Assembly: GCA_012845835.1 (NCBI GenBank)
Contig: JABAKD010000021.1
Coordinates: 4,278,706-4,342,705 of the forward strand
DNA from: Undaria pinnatifida
Lineage: Eukaryota > Sar > Phaeophyceae > Laminariales > Alariaceae
Reading direction: 5' to 3'
Length of the DNA: 64,000 nucleotides
Shown here in pieces: positions 9,301 through 24,300 of this stretch. Each line of letters starts with the position of its first letter. Position 1 is the first letter of the stretch. The notes under the pieces are model-generated. The model saw nothing but the letters and a program-made list of their open reading frames with translations, did no database searches and was not told where the DNA came from. A program made the position numbers and the translations under genes.

Positions 9301-12300
9301 ACGAAAAATCGCCAAAAAACGGTATACCTTGATTATCTCTGTCGTAGCGCGCGCGTCTCGCCCTGCCTTTACGTTCATATATTGGATCCATTCGCCCCTT
9401 CGATCAAATTGGGTTCACTTTTGAAGCTATCGAGATCGGGGAGATGCTGTGTGGGGGAGGACCCGAGACCAGGGTAAGAGAGACTGACCACCACCATCAT
9501 CCTCCTTACTGCGTACTTTCGATCGTCCCTCCTACCCCCCCAAATAACCATGATAGTTCACCAGCCTCCAACAACAAAAATTACGTAATTTTTATGCTTC
9601 TAGTCGTGTATACCTGGTACTCTGCATACAACATCATATCGCCTTCCCCTGCCATCGTATAAATATATGTGTATGTATATATTGATTTTTGTTTTTCAAA
9701 TCGCCACCCCCCACATATATGATCGTTGCCCGGGGAACCCGAGAAAATAAATAGAGTAGGGGTCCCCCAATAAGGCGGTATCCCGATATAAGGCGGTCAA
9801 AATCGCTTGGCGCCCCTGGGGAATAGCACAAACAACGTGGAATGAATAAGGCGGCTTCCCCCTACAAGGCGGTCATCCAATAAGACGGTATCCCCGAATA
9901 AGGCGGTATCCCGATATAAGGCGGTATCCCGATATAAAGCGGTATCCCGATATAAGGCGATCAAAATCGCTTGGCGCCATTGGGGAATAGCACACACAAC
10001 GTGGAATGAATAAGGCGGCATTCCCCCTAGAAGGTGATCATATTGCTCTCGCACACCACCGCCTCACTGAGGGATCCCTATATAGTGCTATAACTGTTTT
10101 ACACTACATCTATGTTCTATCGTCTCCCGGGAATCCGAAAAGTAAATAGCTAATCAACTATTGTCCCCCTACACGTGTTTATCTGGCGAAGGTTATCGAG
10201 CTCGGGAAGATGTTGCGGGACGCGAGGCAAAGGGTCGCGGAAGCAAACGACATGGCGGCGGCAGAGCTAGCGGGCCGCATTTCGGCGCAAGAACAGGGGA
10301 GAGCGATGCTGGAGAAAGCCTCTTTTGCACATGAAAACGGTGAGTCTCTTAACCTTTTCAGAACGCACCACGCTCACGCTATCGCTATCGCGGGAACCGA
10401 AGGACACGCCAGAAAACCAGCTGGATTGCGAATGCAATTGAGTTAAATCGACATACGTATAGAAATACGTTGAAGTGTGGTGAGCTTAGTTAGCTTTTTT
10501 TTTCCCCTCCGCCGGGTGATATAAAAAAAAATTAAAAGCCACCCACGTTTTTTTGGGAACCACTACTAATCGGAATTAGTATGAGGCGATTATTTTTGGA
10601 CGCAGTATTAAAAGGGGAAACTAAAAAACAAATTTTCTCGTAGGAAAATGGCCTTTGGTTCGTTCGTTCGCATTTCAGTATAACAACTAGATGGATTAGG
10701 TTCGTTCATTCGCTCGTTCGTTCGTTCGTTCGTAGCATGACAATTAGATGGATTTGGATCGTTTGTTCTCAGAATAACGATGAGATGGATTTGGTTATTT
10801 TTTTACGCAGTATAATGGTCAATTTCACTCCTCTTGGGGCGCATGCTGCGAACGGCGATCCTGGCAAAAAGCCAAATCGGCAAGCAAAAAATAGGCGGTC
10901 TTTTAGTTCAAACCTTACCTTAAACCAGTTTTTTTTGTTGAATAACAAAAACATTATTCAAGAAAATAACATTTCAGGTGCGTAATCTAGAAAAATCATA
11001 GAAAATCATCCGTCTGTTGTGCAAAAGCTGTCTGTGTGCGACACTTCGATCGCGCGTGTCGACACAAAGGGGCGGGGGCGAGCGGTGCGGCGCTGGTGAA
11101 AAGCCACCACGGCACGCGAACACGGTCAGTCTCTTCTAGCAAGAAAACACAAAAGCCGATTTCGTTCGCAGTACAGACGAATGTAATGGGTCAGATGTAT
11201 AATGGCCATATATGTGTCGTCTCCCTCCACCATAAACAAAGATTTTACGTCTTGAGGTAGTACGATTTGTTAGGAACGGCATGTTGATGAGGATTAGGAT
11301 AGACTACACCACCGGTAGTAGCTAAGATGAAAAAATGTGGTGAAAGGAAATGTGGACATGGTTGGAAGAGGGTCATAGGAGAGATACTGCTGCTTTATGG
11401 TAGGATACTCGATTTATATCGGAACGACATATATCTATGCTATGTTGTCGGAGGGCAAAAATAATACTAAAAATATAGATTTAGTTCCGCCCCCCGACGC
11501 GTGGTCAATGGTCAAATCACTAAGACAAGCAATAAAGAAATACACCCCGCCCCCGCCCCCCGAAAAAACCCTATATACATGCCCTTTGGGCAACGTCCTT
11601 ACGAGTATTGCGTGTAGTCCGTTCAGCACTGTGCTCATCCTTACGAGTATTGCTTCCGTGTAGTCCCTTCAGCACTGCCCTCTCGTATTCGGGGGACAGA
11701 CCTATCGTCTCCTTCGGGTGGGTGGAATAGGTGTGGTAACTTCGTTACTGCCTTAAAACCTAGTACCTCGTATTGGACTTTTTTGGCGTTGTGATCAAGG
11801 CTACGGTAAGGGGTTACCCCCAATTTTCACTACCGGGTCTAAGCCAAAAAAGGGTATACCTCTGATCAAGGCTACGGTAGGGGGGTACCCCCAATTTCCA
11901 CTACCGGGTCTAAGCCAAAAAAGGGTATACCTCTGATCAAAGCTACGGTAGGTGGGTACCCCCAATTTTCACTACCCGTTCTAAGCCAAAAAAGGGTATA
12001 CCTCTGGTCAAGGCTACGGTAGGGGGGGTACCCCCAATTTTCACTACCGGGTCTAAGCCCCAAAAGGGTATACCTCTGATCAAGGCTACGGTAGGGGGGT
12101 ACCCCCAATTTCCACTACCGGGTCTAAGCCAAAAAAGGGTATACCTCTGATCAAAGCTACGGTAGGTGGGTACCCCCAATTTCCACTACCGGTTCTAAGC
12201 CAAAAAAGGGTATACCTCTGGTCAAGGCTACGGTAGGGGGGGTACCCCCAATTTTCACTACCGGGTCTAATAAAAAAAAGGGTATACCTCTGATCAAGGC

Positions 12301-15300
12301 TACGGTAGGGGGTACCCCCAATTTCCACTACCGGGTCTAAGCCAAAAAAGGGTATACCTCTGATCAAAGCTACGGTAGGTGGGTACCCCCAATTTTCATT
12401 ACCGGTTCTAAGCCAAAAAAGGGTATACCTCTGGTCAAGGCTACGGTAGGGGGGGTACCCCCAATTTTCACTACCGGGTTTAATAAAAAAAAGGGTATAC
12501 CTCTGATCAAGGCTACGGTAGGGGGTACCCCCAATTTTCACTACCGGGTCTAAGCCAAAAAAGGGTATACCTCTGATCAAGGCTACGGTAGGGGGGTACC
12601 CCCAATTTTCACTACCGGATCGAAACCAAAAAAGGGTATACCTCTGATCAAGGCTACGGTAGGGGGTACCCCCAATTTTCACTACCGGATCAAGCCAAAA
12701 AAAGGTATACCTCTGATCAAGGCTACGGTAGGGGGGATACCCCCAATTTTCACTACCGGGTCTAAGCCAAAAAAGGGTATACCTCTGATCAAGGCTACGG
12801 TAGGGGGTACCCCCCATTTTTCACCACCGGGCGTTCACCGGTCGCGCGAGTGACTCTGTACCTCACTGACAATAACACGTTCGGCGATTTTTTTGTTGCA
12901 GCGTACCTAACCATCCCATTTCGTATTACTATCAAGAATGTTAAGCCGCACGAAAGCCCGTCATCGCAAGGAACATGGGGGTCACTCGCGCGAGTGACAC
13001 CGGGCCACTGAAAAAGAAATGCCCGAAATAGGTACCCTGGCATTGGTCTTGTATCACAGGTTTGTGGCTGTAGCGCCGACGGAAATGGCTCGACCGTGAA
13101 TTGGAGGGCTGTAGCCGGGCTTTGGGGCAGCTTGCTCGAGATGAGGTGGACGGCTTGTATATTGAATGGGGGGAGGGGGAGGGTGAAATTCTAGAAATTC
13201 AAATATGATTTTGAGGGTGGTAGCCCGTCCGCTCACCGGTAAAAGTTAACCGCGCAAGGGGAGCTGCATCCCGCGCCAGGGGTACGCATCCCATGTTAGG
13301 GGCTGCAGCAGATTCTAAGAAATTTCTGAGCTCCTAACACGAGGAGCTAGCTCGATATCAACATCATCATCCATCATCACCCGAAACATGACTGCCGAAG
13401 ACATTCGTTCGCGCAACCCGACCAACCTTTCTACGCGCTGTTAATAGTCCTACTTGAGAAGCTCTAGCGGTCACATTGTCACATCATCATATTATCAGAA
13501 ACGCCATACGGCCCGAAAAGTGCCCCCCCCCCCCCCCCCTCTCTGCTGTGGGATGACGGTAAAGGGAGACGATTAAACTAACGATGAAACTAGTAATGTT
13601 CACGCTGGGCAGCAGCAGCAGACACGGCAACGGTCGGCGGGTTTGCCCCGGGACGTACCATCGTTATTCGTTGAGGTCAACGTCTGAACGTCGCACAGGC
13701 GATGGATATTATATTAATAGAAGGGGGTGGTGACATCTAATGAATACATACTGTTTTAAGACATGGACTTCTTTTTGCTGGCCGAGAGAGACGATGCACT
13801 TCTAGGTTTGCGTCGGGTAGCAGCAGCAGCAGCAGCAGACAAAGCAACGGCCAGCGTTTTCCCCCTGGGATTTAATCATCTTTATTCACTGAGATCACCG
13901 TCTGAAAAACATTGTACAGGCGTCGGACATTATATTCACTTTAATCAGAGATTTTTACGGGTCAGAATGCTTTTAAACTCCCGCCGGCCGAGTCGGGTCT
14001 GGTCAGGAGGTGTTCGAAACCTCATGGGTCGGGTCGGACCACCCTGACCCGGCCCATCTCGTGAGACGTGATCCGACCCGTGAAAAACCCTGATATCAAT
14101 AGAGGAGATGCTCGAAATTTCACGGGTGGAGTCAGGGTCGGGTCATGAGGTGTTCGAAATATCATCACCAGTCGGGTCGGGCCACCTTGACCCGGCCCGT
14201 CCCGTGAGAAGCGATCCGACCCGCGAAAAATCCTGATACTAATATAGGAGGTGTTCGGCATACTACCAGCCGGGTTGGGCCACCCTGAACCGGCCCGACC
14301 CGCGAGCAGTGACCCGGTTCGGGCTACCCTGACCCGGCCCGATCCACGAGCGGTAATCCGGCTCGAGAAAAGCCCTGATATCAACAGAGGAGGTGTTCGA
14401 AATATCACGGCTCGAGTCAGGTCGGGTCGGGTCAGAAAATGTTCGAAATGTTACCAGCCGGGTCGGGTGAGCAGTGATCCGGGTCGAGCTACCCTGACGC
14501 GGCCCGACCCATGAGCAGTAATCCGACCCGTAAAAACCCTAATACTTGTATTAGTAGAGGAGTTGTTCGAAATCCACGGGTCGAAACAGGTCGGGTCGGG
14601 ACGTGTTCGGGATAATACCAGCCGGGTCAGGAGGTGTTCGGAATATTACCAGCCGGGTCGGGCTACCCTGACCCGGCCCGTCCCGTGAGAAATGATTCGA
14701 CCCGTGAAAACCCCCGACATTAATTGGGGGGGGGGGAAGTGAAATTATACTCTGCTTCAAACAGACTTTACCTTTTTTGTATGGTACAGGGAGGCGGTAC
14801 ATATTGGCAGGCGAAAATGGCCAGTCTCATAAAAACAAACGTTTCTCCTTAGAAGATGGAGTTCGTTCGCGCGTAACATTAGGGTGGGTGGTATTGACAT
14901 TACTTGCAACTAGTGAAATGTCTGAGATCAACCCGCCTTTGGCGCGCCGCGTGCGTGTGGGGCGTCTTGTGATACGCGACAGAAACTAAGGCTCTTCAAC
15001 AGGCACTCGAGGACGCGTACGATGGGTTGCGGCAGAAGCGGGAAGCCGAGCTGGAGACGAACAAAGTTGTCGCTGGGTTGCAGGTGCGAGGCGTTAGGGC
15101 GGATTCTACAAGACAAGACATCCCTTTCACCACTGGATGCCCGTTTTTGGGGAAAATTACTTGGAGTTAGTGCGGGGAGGCGTTTTTTGGGGGCTCCAAC
15201 GCGGTTAACCCGGTTAGAACCGCACCCACGTTTGTGGGGGACACGTGACTTGGAATTAATGTGGGAATATGTTTGACCGTTCTAAATGGGTTTATATATA

Positions 15301-18300
15301 CAAGACATCCCCTCTACCACTGGAAACCTCTTATTGGGGGAAATTACTTGGAATTAGTGTGGGGAGACGTTTTGGGGCTCTCAAGCGATTGACCTGGTTA
15401 GAAGAGCACCCACGTTTTTGGGAACAGGTTACGTGGAATTACTGAACAATTACTGTGGGATTCTGTTTTACTGTGCTATAAGGATTTGAGTGTACAAGAC
15501 ACCTCTCTACCACTGGAAACCCCTTATTGGGTAAAACTACTTGGAATTAGTGTGGGGGCGTTTTGGAGCTCTAAAGCGGTTAACCCGGTTAGAACAGCAC
15601 CCACGTTTTGGGAACAGGTTACTTGGGATTACTGTGGGATTGTGTTTTACCGTTCTATAAGGGTTTGGGTATACAAGACACCCCTCTACCACTGGAAACC
15701 CATTTTTCGGGGCAAATGACTTGGAATTGGTGTGGGGAGGCGTTTTAGAGCTCTAAAGCGGCCAACCCGGTTGTAACAGCACCCACGTGTCAGGGGGGAC
15801 ATGTTACTTGGAATTTCGGTGAAACTCTGTTTTGCCGTTTTAAGAAGGCTTTTAGATATATTGAGAGGCTTAGACATCTTAGCTAGACCGCTTTTTGCAA
15901 AACTCTAAAACACGGCATCTCAAGCAAACTGTTGTTTTTACGAAATCTAGCACGAAAACTATTTATTGATACTTTTGCTGGATCAAATGTGCGGGACACA
16001 AACCTTTTGCGCAATTCACTCTTCTTTTGCTGGCTAACCGCCATCATCGCGGGCGAGGCGTGAGCGAATAACGTAAGGGGAGATTGTTGGCATGTCTTCG
16101 ACGTTTGTCAGGTCGGTTTTTCGAGCGGAAAGCGCGAGAGCGTGAGTGTTCGAATTTGACAAAAAAAGTCGACGATCATAAAAAGCTGAAAAGCTGGAAT
16201 GTTGAACCCTATGCGCGAAAAAAATGAAGGCATGCACCGAGGGGGGAGAAGGAAAGACACCTGTGACCACGGCTTGTCCAGAAGGTCGATGAGGGCAAAA
16301 CCTCTTGCGGGCTGAGCTGGAAGATACAAAGTGATGATTAAAAATAAATAAAAAACAAATATAAGAAGGTCCCAACAAGGTTGGACAAATCGTCGACGCT
16401 CTTCTTCGGGGTGAACCGCCATAAAAAACACCTATCTACTGTTTGCACGAAGTCCAAAATCCCCTAGACTCTCACGCAAAACAAACAACGCGGTAATCGT
16501 CGACGCATTATACCCTATTTGTACAACTCTGGCTAAACCACGCCCCAGGCCCGGTTGATGTGGGTTAATGCGAGAACAACACCATTATTCGTGCGCACTT
16601 TCATTTCGGATAACCTTAGACATGACAGAAGCGAGTGACGAGCGGGGAGTTTGTAGAGCTTTCCTCGGCGTTTCGTTGGCGAAAATATTTTTGAAATGAC
16701 TCGGCTCCTTTACCCCTTTAGAGCCCCCGAATCCTTCCCTATACTAACTTCAAGTAAATTTGTCCCAAAAACGGTTTTCCAGTTGTACAGGCGTTAGCCC
16801 GAAATCACGGATCTTCATTCTTTGTTTTTTTGGAATCTTAATGTCTTTTATACCTAGGCCATGAGCCTGTTCATCAACGCGGTTGTTGGTTGAGGTATAG
16901 GTTTCCTCAATCCTCTACCGTGGTGTATGTCTCCGGTGTACTTAAATCAAGTAAAAAATGTTTAAATTATTCGCCAAGGTATTTCACGCTTTGTTTAATA
17001 TCTTCTTTCTGGCTCTCTATATAGGCGTGGCGGGAGCGAGTGAGCCAGGGAGAGATTGTAGAGCTGTCCTCGGCTGAGGTTCGGCGGCTGAGGTGGGCCG
17101 AGGAGCAAGGAGAGCTCGCCAAGGAGAACAACGCTAGCCTCAGGTGGGAACATTATACAGGGGCGAAATTAACGAACGCATTCTTACTTTTTCGGCCACC
17201 CGAAAACGGGCAGCCATGAGTTTCAGCATCGATCACTATTAGTAGTAAACATTCCTCCTCGGAGAGATAAAAGCTTTTGTTTTTGCTCATTTCTTCTGTT
17301 ATCTTGGCACTTTTCCCTTCTCCTTCTCTCTCCCTCCCTTTAGACACAACTCAGACGTGGGGTCACCAATCAGGCTCTTCTCCCTCCTCCCCACTACGAT
17401 ACGTGTTTTCATTTTTATCGCGGGGAGATTCCAGCTGCTTTCGTCCCTCCTCGGCTCCCATCGAGTTGTTCCTACCCACGCTGCTAGGCGTTCTCAGAAG
17501 TTGATTCCTTCGATTTTTTATTTTTGTGAATAAACCCAAAAAGTTCGATCAACGTGGGATTCGAACCTCAGCACCAACTCTAGTAGCATTCGAGGGTGAC
17601 TACTAGACCACGGCTAGTTGGATACCAGGTAGATATTATGGGAAAAATTTAATTATCGTTCTTTAGTAATACTGCCGGTCAGATGAATGACGACCGCCTA
17701 CCTGATATGACATCCACAAAATTTCACATTCGAGGTAGACGACGACAATATCAAGGGGGGGTGTATCCATAGCCGTAGTCTTAATTGAGACCATTAAGCC
17801 TTGCATCCCTACAATGCTCGGGTTTCCACCGATCAGACAGACTTCGCAGTGTACCAAGCGCGAAACGCTGTCGTGAGGTGTTCGGCCAGTCGCATGAAGC
17901 GTGAGCTAGCTGCATCCTACTAAGAAGAACCGCACGTGAGGCGGACAGACTCCCGCACCTTGACGGTACTTTCTTGCATATCGGATGGCAGTTACTTTGT
18001 TTGTTTTTTGGCGTGGCCACTCCCAGATACAGCACCGGCGATACTATGTGAACTGCCTCGTGGGTCCCGTGTCGTGTTCACACCACATGATATCACCCCC
18101 CTTTTGCGGACGCACACACAATAAGATCTAACTCGACCACTGTCTCGGTTTCCGCCAAGAAGATGAAACGAAAAAACAAAAGGGAGGACTCCCTGGTGGT
18201 GTAGCTCATGCCGTCAGAGGCGTGTTTTACAGCGTCGTTGCCAACCAACGCCAACCCCAGGGAGGGGGAGGGGGGAAGGGAAGAAAGAGGCAACACTATT

Positions 18301-21300
18301 TGAGGAGGGGTGTACGCCCACGATGTTTTATGTGTGTTCCATGAATGCCTGCCCCGTCCCCCCTGTCTCGCCCACCGATGATCCTCCCTGCCGACCACCC
18401 TCTTAAAAGTTGCATCCCGGATTGATGAGAGGGCTCCCGACAGAGGCATCCGCCCCAAAAAGCGTTGTTTTAGGCACCGACTTGTGGTCAAAATTCGACG
18501 CCTTTTTATCTTGTTTTGCGAAAATTGAGTCGTTCTAAGGGTTGCACATTTCAAGCGAAACGTTTGTGTTTGTTTTTTTTTGCTCAAGCGTGGAACTATC
18601 GGATCTAGCATGATAATTTTACGGGGGGCGTGTTTGTTTTGAGGACTAGGCGCATGGAATTGTTGGTTGGGTTGCTCGAACGAACGAACGCCTTCTAAGT
18701 CATGTTTCGGGTGATGGTGAGATATTCAGCTAGCTTCTCAGGTTAGGAGCCCAGAAACGTCTGCTGCACCCTCTAGCGTGGGATGGCTCGACTCCCAAGT
18801 GCGTTCATGACCCACACTGCGCAGGAGGTGCACCGAACTATTTCTGTGGCGCCTTGCTTGAGGAGCTCGAATATCTCACCAAACCACTCATTTTGGGACA
18901 GTTTTGAAACAAACTAGAAAAAAAATCAACCCGGTCACCAAAAACGCATGGGTCTAGCTAGGTACACAAAAAAATACACCTTGCAAAACGAAGAATACGG
19001 TGGCATTTCCGAAAATAATGTTGCCATTCAGATTTTTTTTTTTGCGTTAAAGGAGCCCCGCCATTTTGAAAACGTGTTTTTCGCCAAAAAAATGCTACCT
19101 CCATAGCAGCACGCGTCTTAAGACACCCTCTCCAAAACCGCACCCATACTTTTGGGCGAAAATCACTTGAAAATAGAGTGCATCGGTTTTGAATAAAGTG
19201 AGATGTCACGTGCCGACGGCCCTCCCTACCGACCGCCCTTCTTGAAGGTTACAGCTCGGATAGGCTGTGGCGAAAACACCCCAAGCGAGGTTTGTTTTGG
19301 CATTGACTTGATCATAATTGGCGCCTGTATTTTGTGTTTGCAATTTTCTACGTGCGTGCGTTAAGACACCCTCTTCAAACCGCACCCACGTTTTTTGGTA
19401 GAAAGCACTTGGAATTAGAGTGAAATGTTTTGGCAGCAGTAGTTTTTTTTACGTACCGACGGCTCTCCCTGCCGACCACCCTCTTAAAGGTCACAGCTCG
19501 GAGAGACGGGACGGCTCTTGACCGAGGCAGAACACTCGTTCGATACCGTCAAGCGAGGCTGCGGGGATGCGGCGGGCACGATCAACGACCTTAGCGAGCG
19601 GCTGGCGACGAAGGAGAAGGAGTTGGTGGAGGCGGAGAAGGCGTTGAAAGCGTCCAGAGTGGAGGCTGACAGACTGAAGAAGGTGATCGCTAATTGTAGA
19701 AATCAAGAGAGAGCGAGAGAGAGAGAGCTATACCATGAAACTGGCTCGCGGGTGCCCGACCAGTATACGCGGCCAGGTACGTGATATGGGCATTCTCCTT
19801 GTTCGGAGTTAAGATTCTCCCACCCAGCAGAGAGAGAAAGAGAGGGGGAGGAGGGGCAATGGCAGCAGATATCTTGTGTTGTGAGATGACCAAGAATACG
19901 GTAGGCGGGTCACTTCTGGGGTCTTTTCTTTGCGGCGAGTCGGGGTCACTCGCGCGAGGGAGACCCCCCCGTTTTTTCTGCGATCTTGAGCTTGCGCGTT
20001 GTTTCAAGTGATGCGATAAGAACCTGCAATGGACTCGGGAAAGAGAGCTACAGCACACGCGCCCGCCTGAAATATATTGTGTCAGTGAGGTACGGAGTCA
20101 CTCGCGCGAGTGCCGCAAACACCCTAGTGAAAAACGGGGGAACCTCCCTACCCTGGCCATGACACACGGCTCTCCCCAGGGAGACGCATGCTACGTACGG
20201 TACAGGCGCACCGATTTTTTTCTGGGGTTTCCCAAACAGTGGGAGGTCTATGCCTGATCTAAAGCCTGGCTTTGCCAAAATGAAAGCGGTTTTCACCAAG
20301 GCTACGGTGTTACTAGGGGGATGTTATGATGATGTTATGATGATGGTGTTACCATGTTATGATGATGGTGTTGTGATGATGTTGTGATGATGTTATGATG
20401 ACGTTATGATGGTGTTACGATGATGTTATGATTATGGTGTTGTGATGATGTTGTGATGATGTTATGATGATGTTATGATGATGTGATGATGATGGTGTTA
20501 TGATGATGTTATATGATGTTATGATAACGTTATGACGATGTTATGATGTTATGATGATGATGTTGCAATTATGATGTTATGACGATGTTATGATGATGCC
20601 ATGATGTTATGATGATGTTATGACGATGTTATGATTACGCTATTATGATGTTATGGCGATGTTATGGCGATGTTATGATGATGTTATGACGTTATGATGA
20701 TGTTATGGTGATGTTATGATGATGTTATGGTGATGTTATGATGATGTTATGATGATGTTGCGATGATGTTATGATTACGTTATTATGATGTTATGATGAT
20801 GTTATGATGATGTTATGGCGATGTTATGATGATGTTATGATGATGTTATGATGATGTTATGATGATGTTGCGATGATGTTATGATGATGTTGTGATGATG
20901 TTATTATTATGTTGTGGTAATGTTATGATGGTGTTATGACGATGTTATGATTGTGTTATGATGATCTTATGATGATGTTTTGATGATGTTATGATGATGT
21001 TATGATCACGTTATGATGATGTTATGATGACGTTATGATGACATTATGATGGTGTTACGATGATATTATGATGGTGTTACGATGATGCTACGATATACCC
21101 CCGTTGGCACAGCCGGTTTTGAGCCACTTGCACCAGAAAACTCTGCAACTCACGGACAACTTCGCGTGAGACATTTATTTTGGTTTGTTTTGTTGGCGCA
21201 GCGTAGCTTACCGTTTCCTTTTTTCGGATTTTTGTCGCCAAATTAAGACAGCGCGAAATACTAAGACCGCCGCCAAGGAACAGAGGGATTACACGCGCGA

Positions 21301-24300
21301 GTGACCCCCGAGATACTGCAACAAAAGGCGTCAAAAAGTGACCCCCCAACACCGTTGCCACGGTCTTGTGTGATGAACAAAGACGTGGCCTAGGTACGCA
21401 AATAAAATAATTATTGCGAAACAAGGATGACATCCCGACGATTATGGGTTACAGCGCCTTTACAGCTGGAAACCCGTTTTTTTGGGAAATCACTTGGAAT
21501 TAGTACAGGGAGAGATTTTGGGGCCCTAAAGGGGTTAGGGGTTATAATGCCTTCACAACTGGAAAACCCTTTATGGGGACAAATTACTCGAACTTAGTAT
21601 AGGGAGGGATTTCGGGGCCCTAAAGGGGTTAGGGGTTATAATGCCTTCACAACTGGAACCCCGTTTGGGGGCGAAAATTACTTGGAATTAGTACAGAGGG
21701 GTTTTGGGGCTCTTGGAGGGGTTGGTTTTGGAGCCCCGCCATTCAAAAAAGAAAACAGCCGTAAAGCGCTGTTAATACCGGCAGCGTATGGCCTCGTGTC
21801 CAGCTCGGTCTGAGCGAGGCCCGAAGAACGGTTCGGCATAGGGAGAGGGCGCTCGTCCAGAGACAGGACGAAAGCAGGGGGGGTGGAGGCAGGCGTCGAT
21901 CCATGTGGTCCGTTTGGGCCTTCTGCTTCCATGATTCATGCTTCATTCCGGCATTGTGTTTTAGAGTCACCCCGCCGGGGGGGTTACACGACGATAGAGG
22001 TATACCTTTTTTGGCTATTTTGCTTTCTGGATGACGGGGACCCTTACTTGACCCAAAATCGTCGGGAACATGTTACCGTTTTGCACGATTTTCCGTCGTG
22101 TACCTAACCTAGACCATGGGGGATTTTTCCATTCCGGGGAGAAGTTTTTATTTTTTTTTCTCCAAAAACAGTGTTTCGGGGAGAGGTCTTAAGCTCCCAA
22201 ATCGAGAAAAAATCTCAAAAAAAAAAAAATGGTGCACCCTTCTTTCGCAGCATGCGTCATTTTTTACTTTTCTTATTTTTTTTCAGCTTTTTAAGTGAGG
22301 AATTTACCGGTTAGTGTTGACAACTGTAACGAGAATCGTCTGTTTTAGGGCTCTAGCGCACACAAGTGATGGTCGAAATTTGCGCGATTGAATGCCTTCG
22401 AAGTCAGCCATGCTTTCGGGCGTGAGATATAATCGTTGAGCCCCTCATGCTATTAACAGGAGCCCAGAGACTGTTTCTGCACGCCTACCGCGCGACGAAG
22501 TTTTAGTTTTTCGTGCGCCACCTTTCTCTCAAGAAGTCACTCGACTGGCGTAGCGCAATATGTATAGTTTCTTCTAGCGAACAGCATTATACATGGGGGT
22601 TCGATAGCGATCTCGACTCGATGCCCTCCTTCTGCCCCGTGCCCCCCCCCCCCCGGCGCGCCAGCGTGTGGCTTCATTTCATCTCGGTTTGAGCACGGTA
22701 AGGAAGGCGGTTCATTCCCCGGTCTGATCTTGTGTATAATGGATTCTGCCCTTGTATTTCGTGATTAATACCCCACTCTGGGCTACTGTTTTTTAGTATG
22801 CCAAGCTTCTATACCACCCTTGTGGTTCATGCTCCATGCAGTGCGTGGCTTCATTTCAGCTAGGTTTGAGCGAGGCCCGGAGAACGGTCAAGGGCCGGGA
22901 GAGGGCGCTAGATGTGACAAAGAAGGGGATAGAGGCGCTGGTCAGGGCAAGGCAGTCGGAGATGGATGCCAAGGCGAAGGAGGTGCGGCATGACGCACGT
23001 TGAGATCGCGGTAGCACTTCGGTGGCACGCATTGTCCAAAATATATATGTATGTATACTTCGAGGTATATAGTTATTATGGACGGGACTCCTCCCTACTG
23101 TTTTTTATTTTGTGGGAATTTCTTATGTTTTTCTTTTGCTTCAGTTTCACCATTACTTTCCAGCTTCTAGCCCTGGTCACAGGTGTCGTCCCTTCGCCCC
23201 CCCCCCCCCTCCCCCCCCCCCCGTTACGTGCCTTCATTTTTATCGCGCAGAGGGTTCAGCTTTTCCCAAAAATGTCCGTTCAATTTTCTTCGTCGAAAAT
23301 TTGCTAACGCACGCTCTCGCGCTTTTTGTGAGTTATCGGCGTTGAAGCTCATGCTGTGGCGCAAACATTGTCGTACGGCAATACATACCTTAACACCAAA
23401 TTGAGGAAATGCCCAATATCAGTGGCAATACTACTAACTTGTGTATAATAATGTGATGTCACGAAAGCCACGGCAGAGGGGCCACTTTTGGGAGGCGTTT
23501 TTTCAGCAATGTCTCCGGAGTCACTCGCGTGAGTGACCCCCCCCCCCCCCCTATTCCTTTTGCGTCTTAAGACTTTGCGCTTTTTTCTGTTTTTATTTTT
23601 TGCGACGACATGAATCCGGCAATGACTGATTCTACGATAGCCCCCCCCCAAAAAACCAGCGATTTTCTTCGACGAACGTTTCGTGGCTGCTCGACACGAG
23701 GACAAGGGCGCTACTAAAAAATGGTCTCCATATGTTTTATCGTTTGCAAACGACTATCGAACGATGACGTAGGGGTGGCAAGGGGCACCGTATTTCAGGA
23801 GGTACTGGTTACAAAACCGGCGATTTCGTTAGAGAAAATTCGGGGGGGCTACCGTAGTAAGAACCCAATGAAATGGTTAGCTGCGGTGCGCCAAGCAAAA
23901 ATCACCTCAAGTATTTTTCTTCAGTGAGGCACGGAGTCAATCGTGCGAGTGCCTTAAACCTGGCAGTGCCTTAAAGGGGGTGCCTCCCCTACCGCCGCCT
24001 TGGTCGTGCGGCGTGATTTTATGGCTCGGTCTGAGCGAGGCAAGCATAGCGGCCGAGGGTATAATAGGGAGAAGGCGTTTGACACGAAGAAGAAGGGGGT
24101 GTAGGTGCGCTGGTCAGGGCTAGGCAATCGGAGATGGACCCCCGGGATAAGGAGGTGCGGCAGGCCAGGGTATACCGTATGCATCGTACATGGATGGAAC
24201 GGCTCATGTTTGTCGCGGGCATCATTTTTTTGCGGAAATAATGAACTGCACCAGCTTCAGAGTTGGCCGATAGAGCGGCCGACACTCGGCTGTGCTGGAC

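Noticed and set aside
12086-12817. 243-codon minus-strand frame with repeating PYRSLDQRYTLFWL
   Set aside because: It spans the 71-bp tandem array, shifts between the same three translations as unit length changes, and has no splice or start support.
11790-12832. CRISPR-like appearance of regular repeats
   Set aside because: The whole unit is repeated with no variable spacers, and the context is eukaryotic; the same applies to 30030-30705 and 39290-41262.
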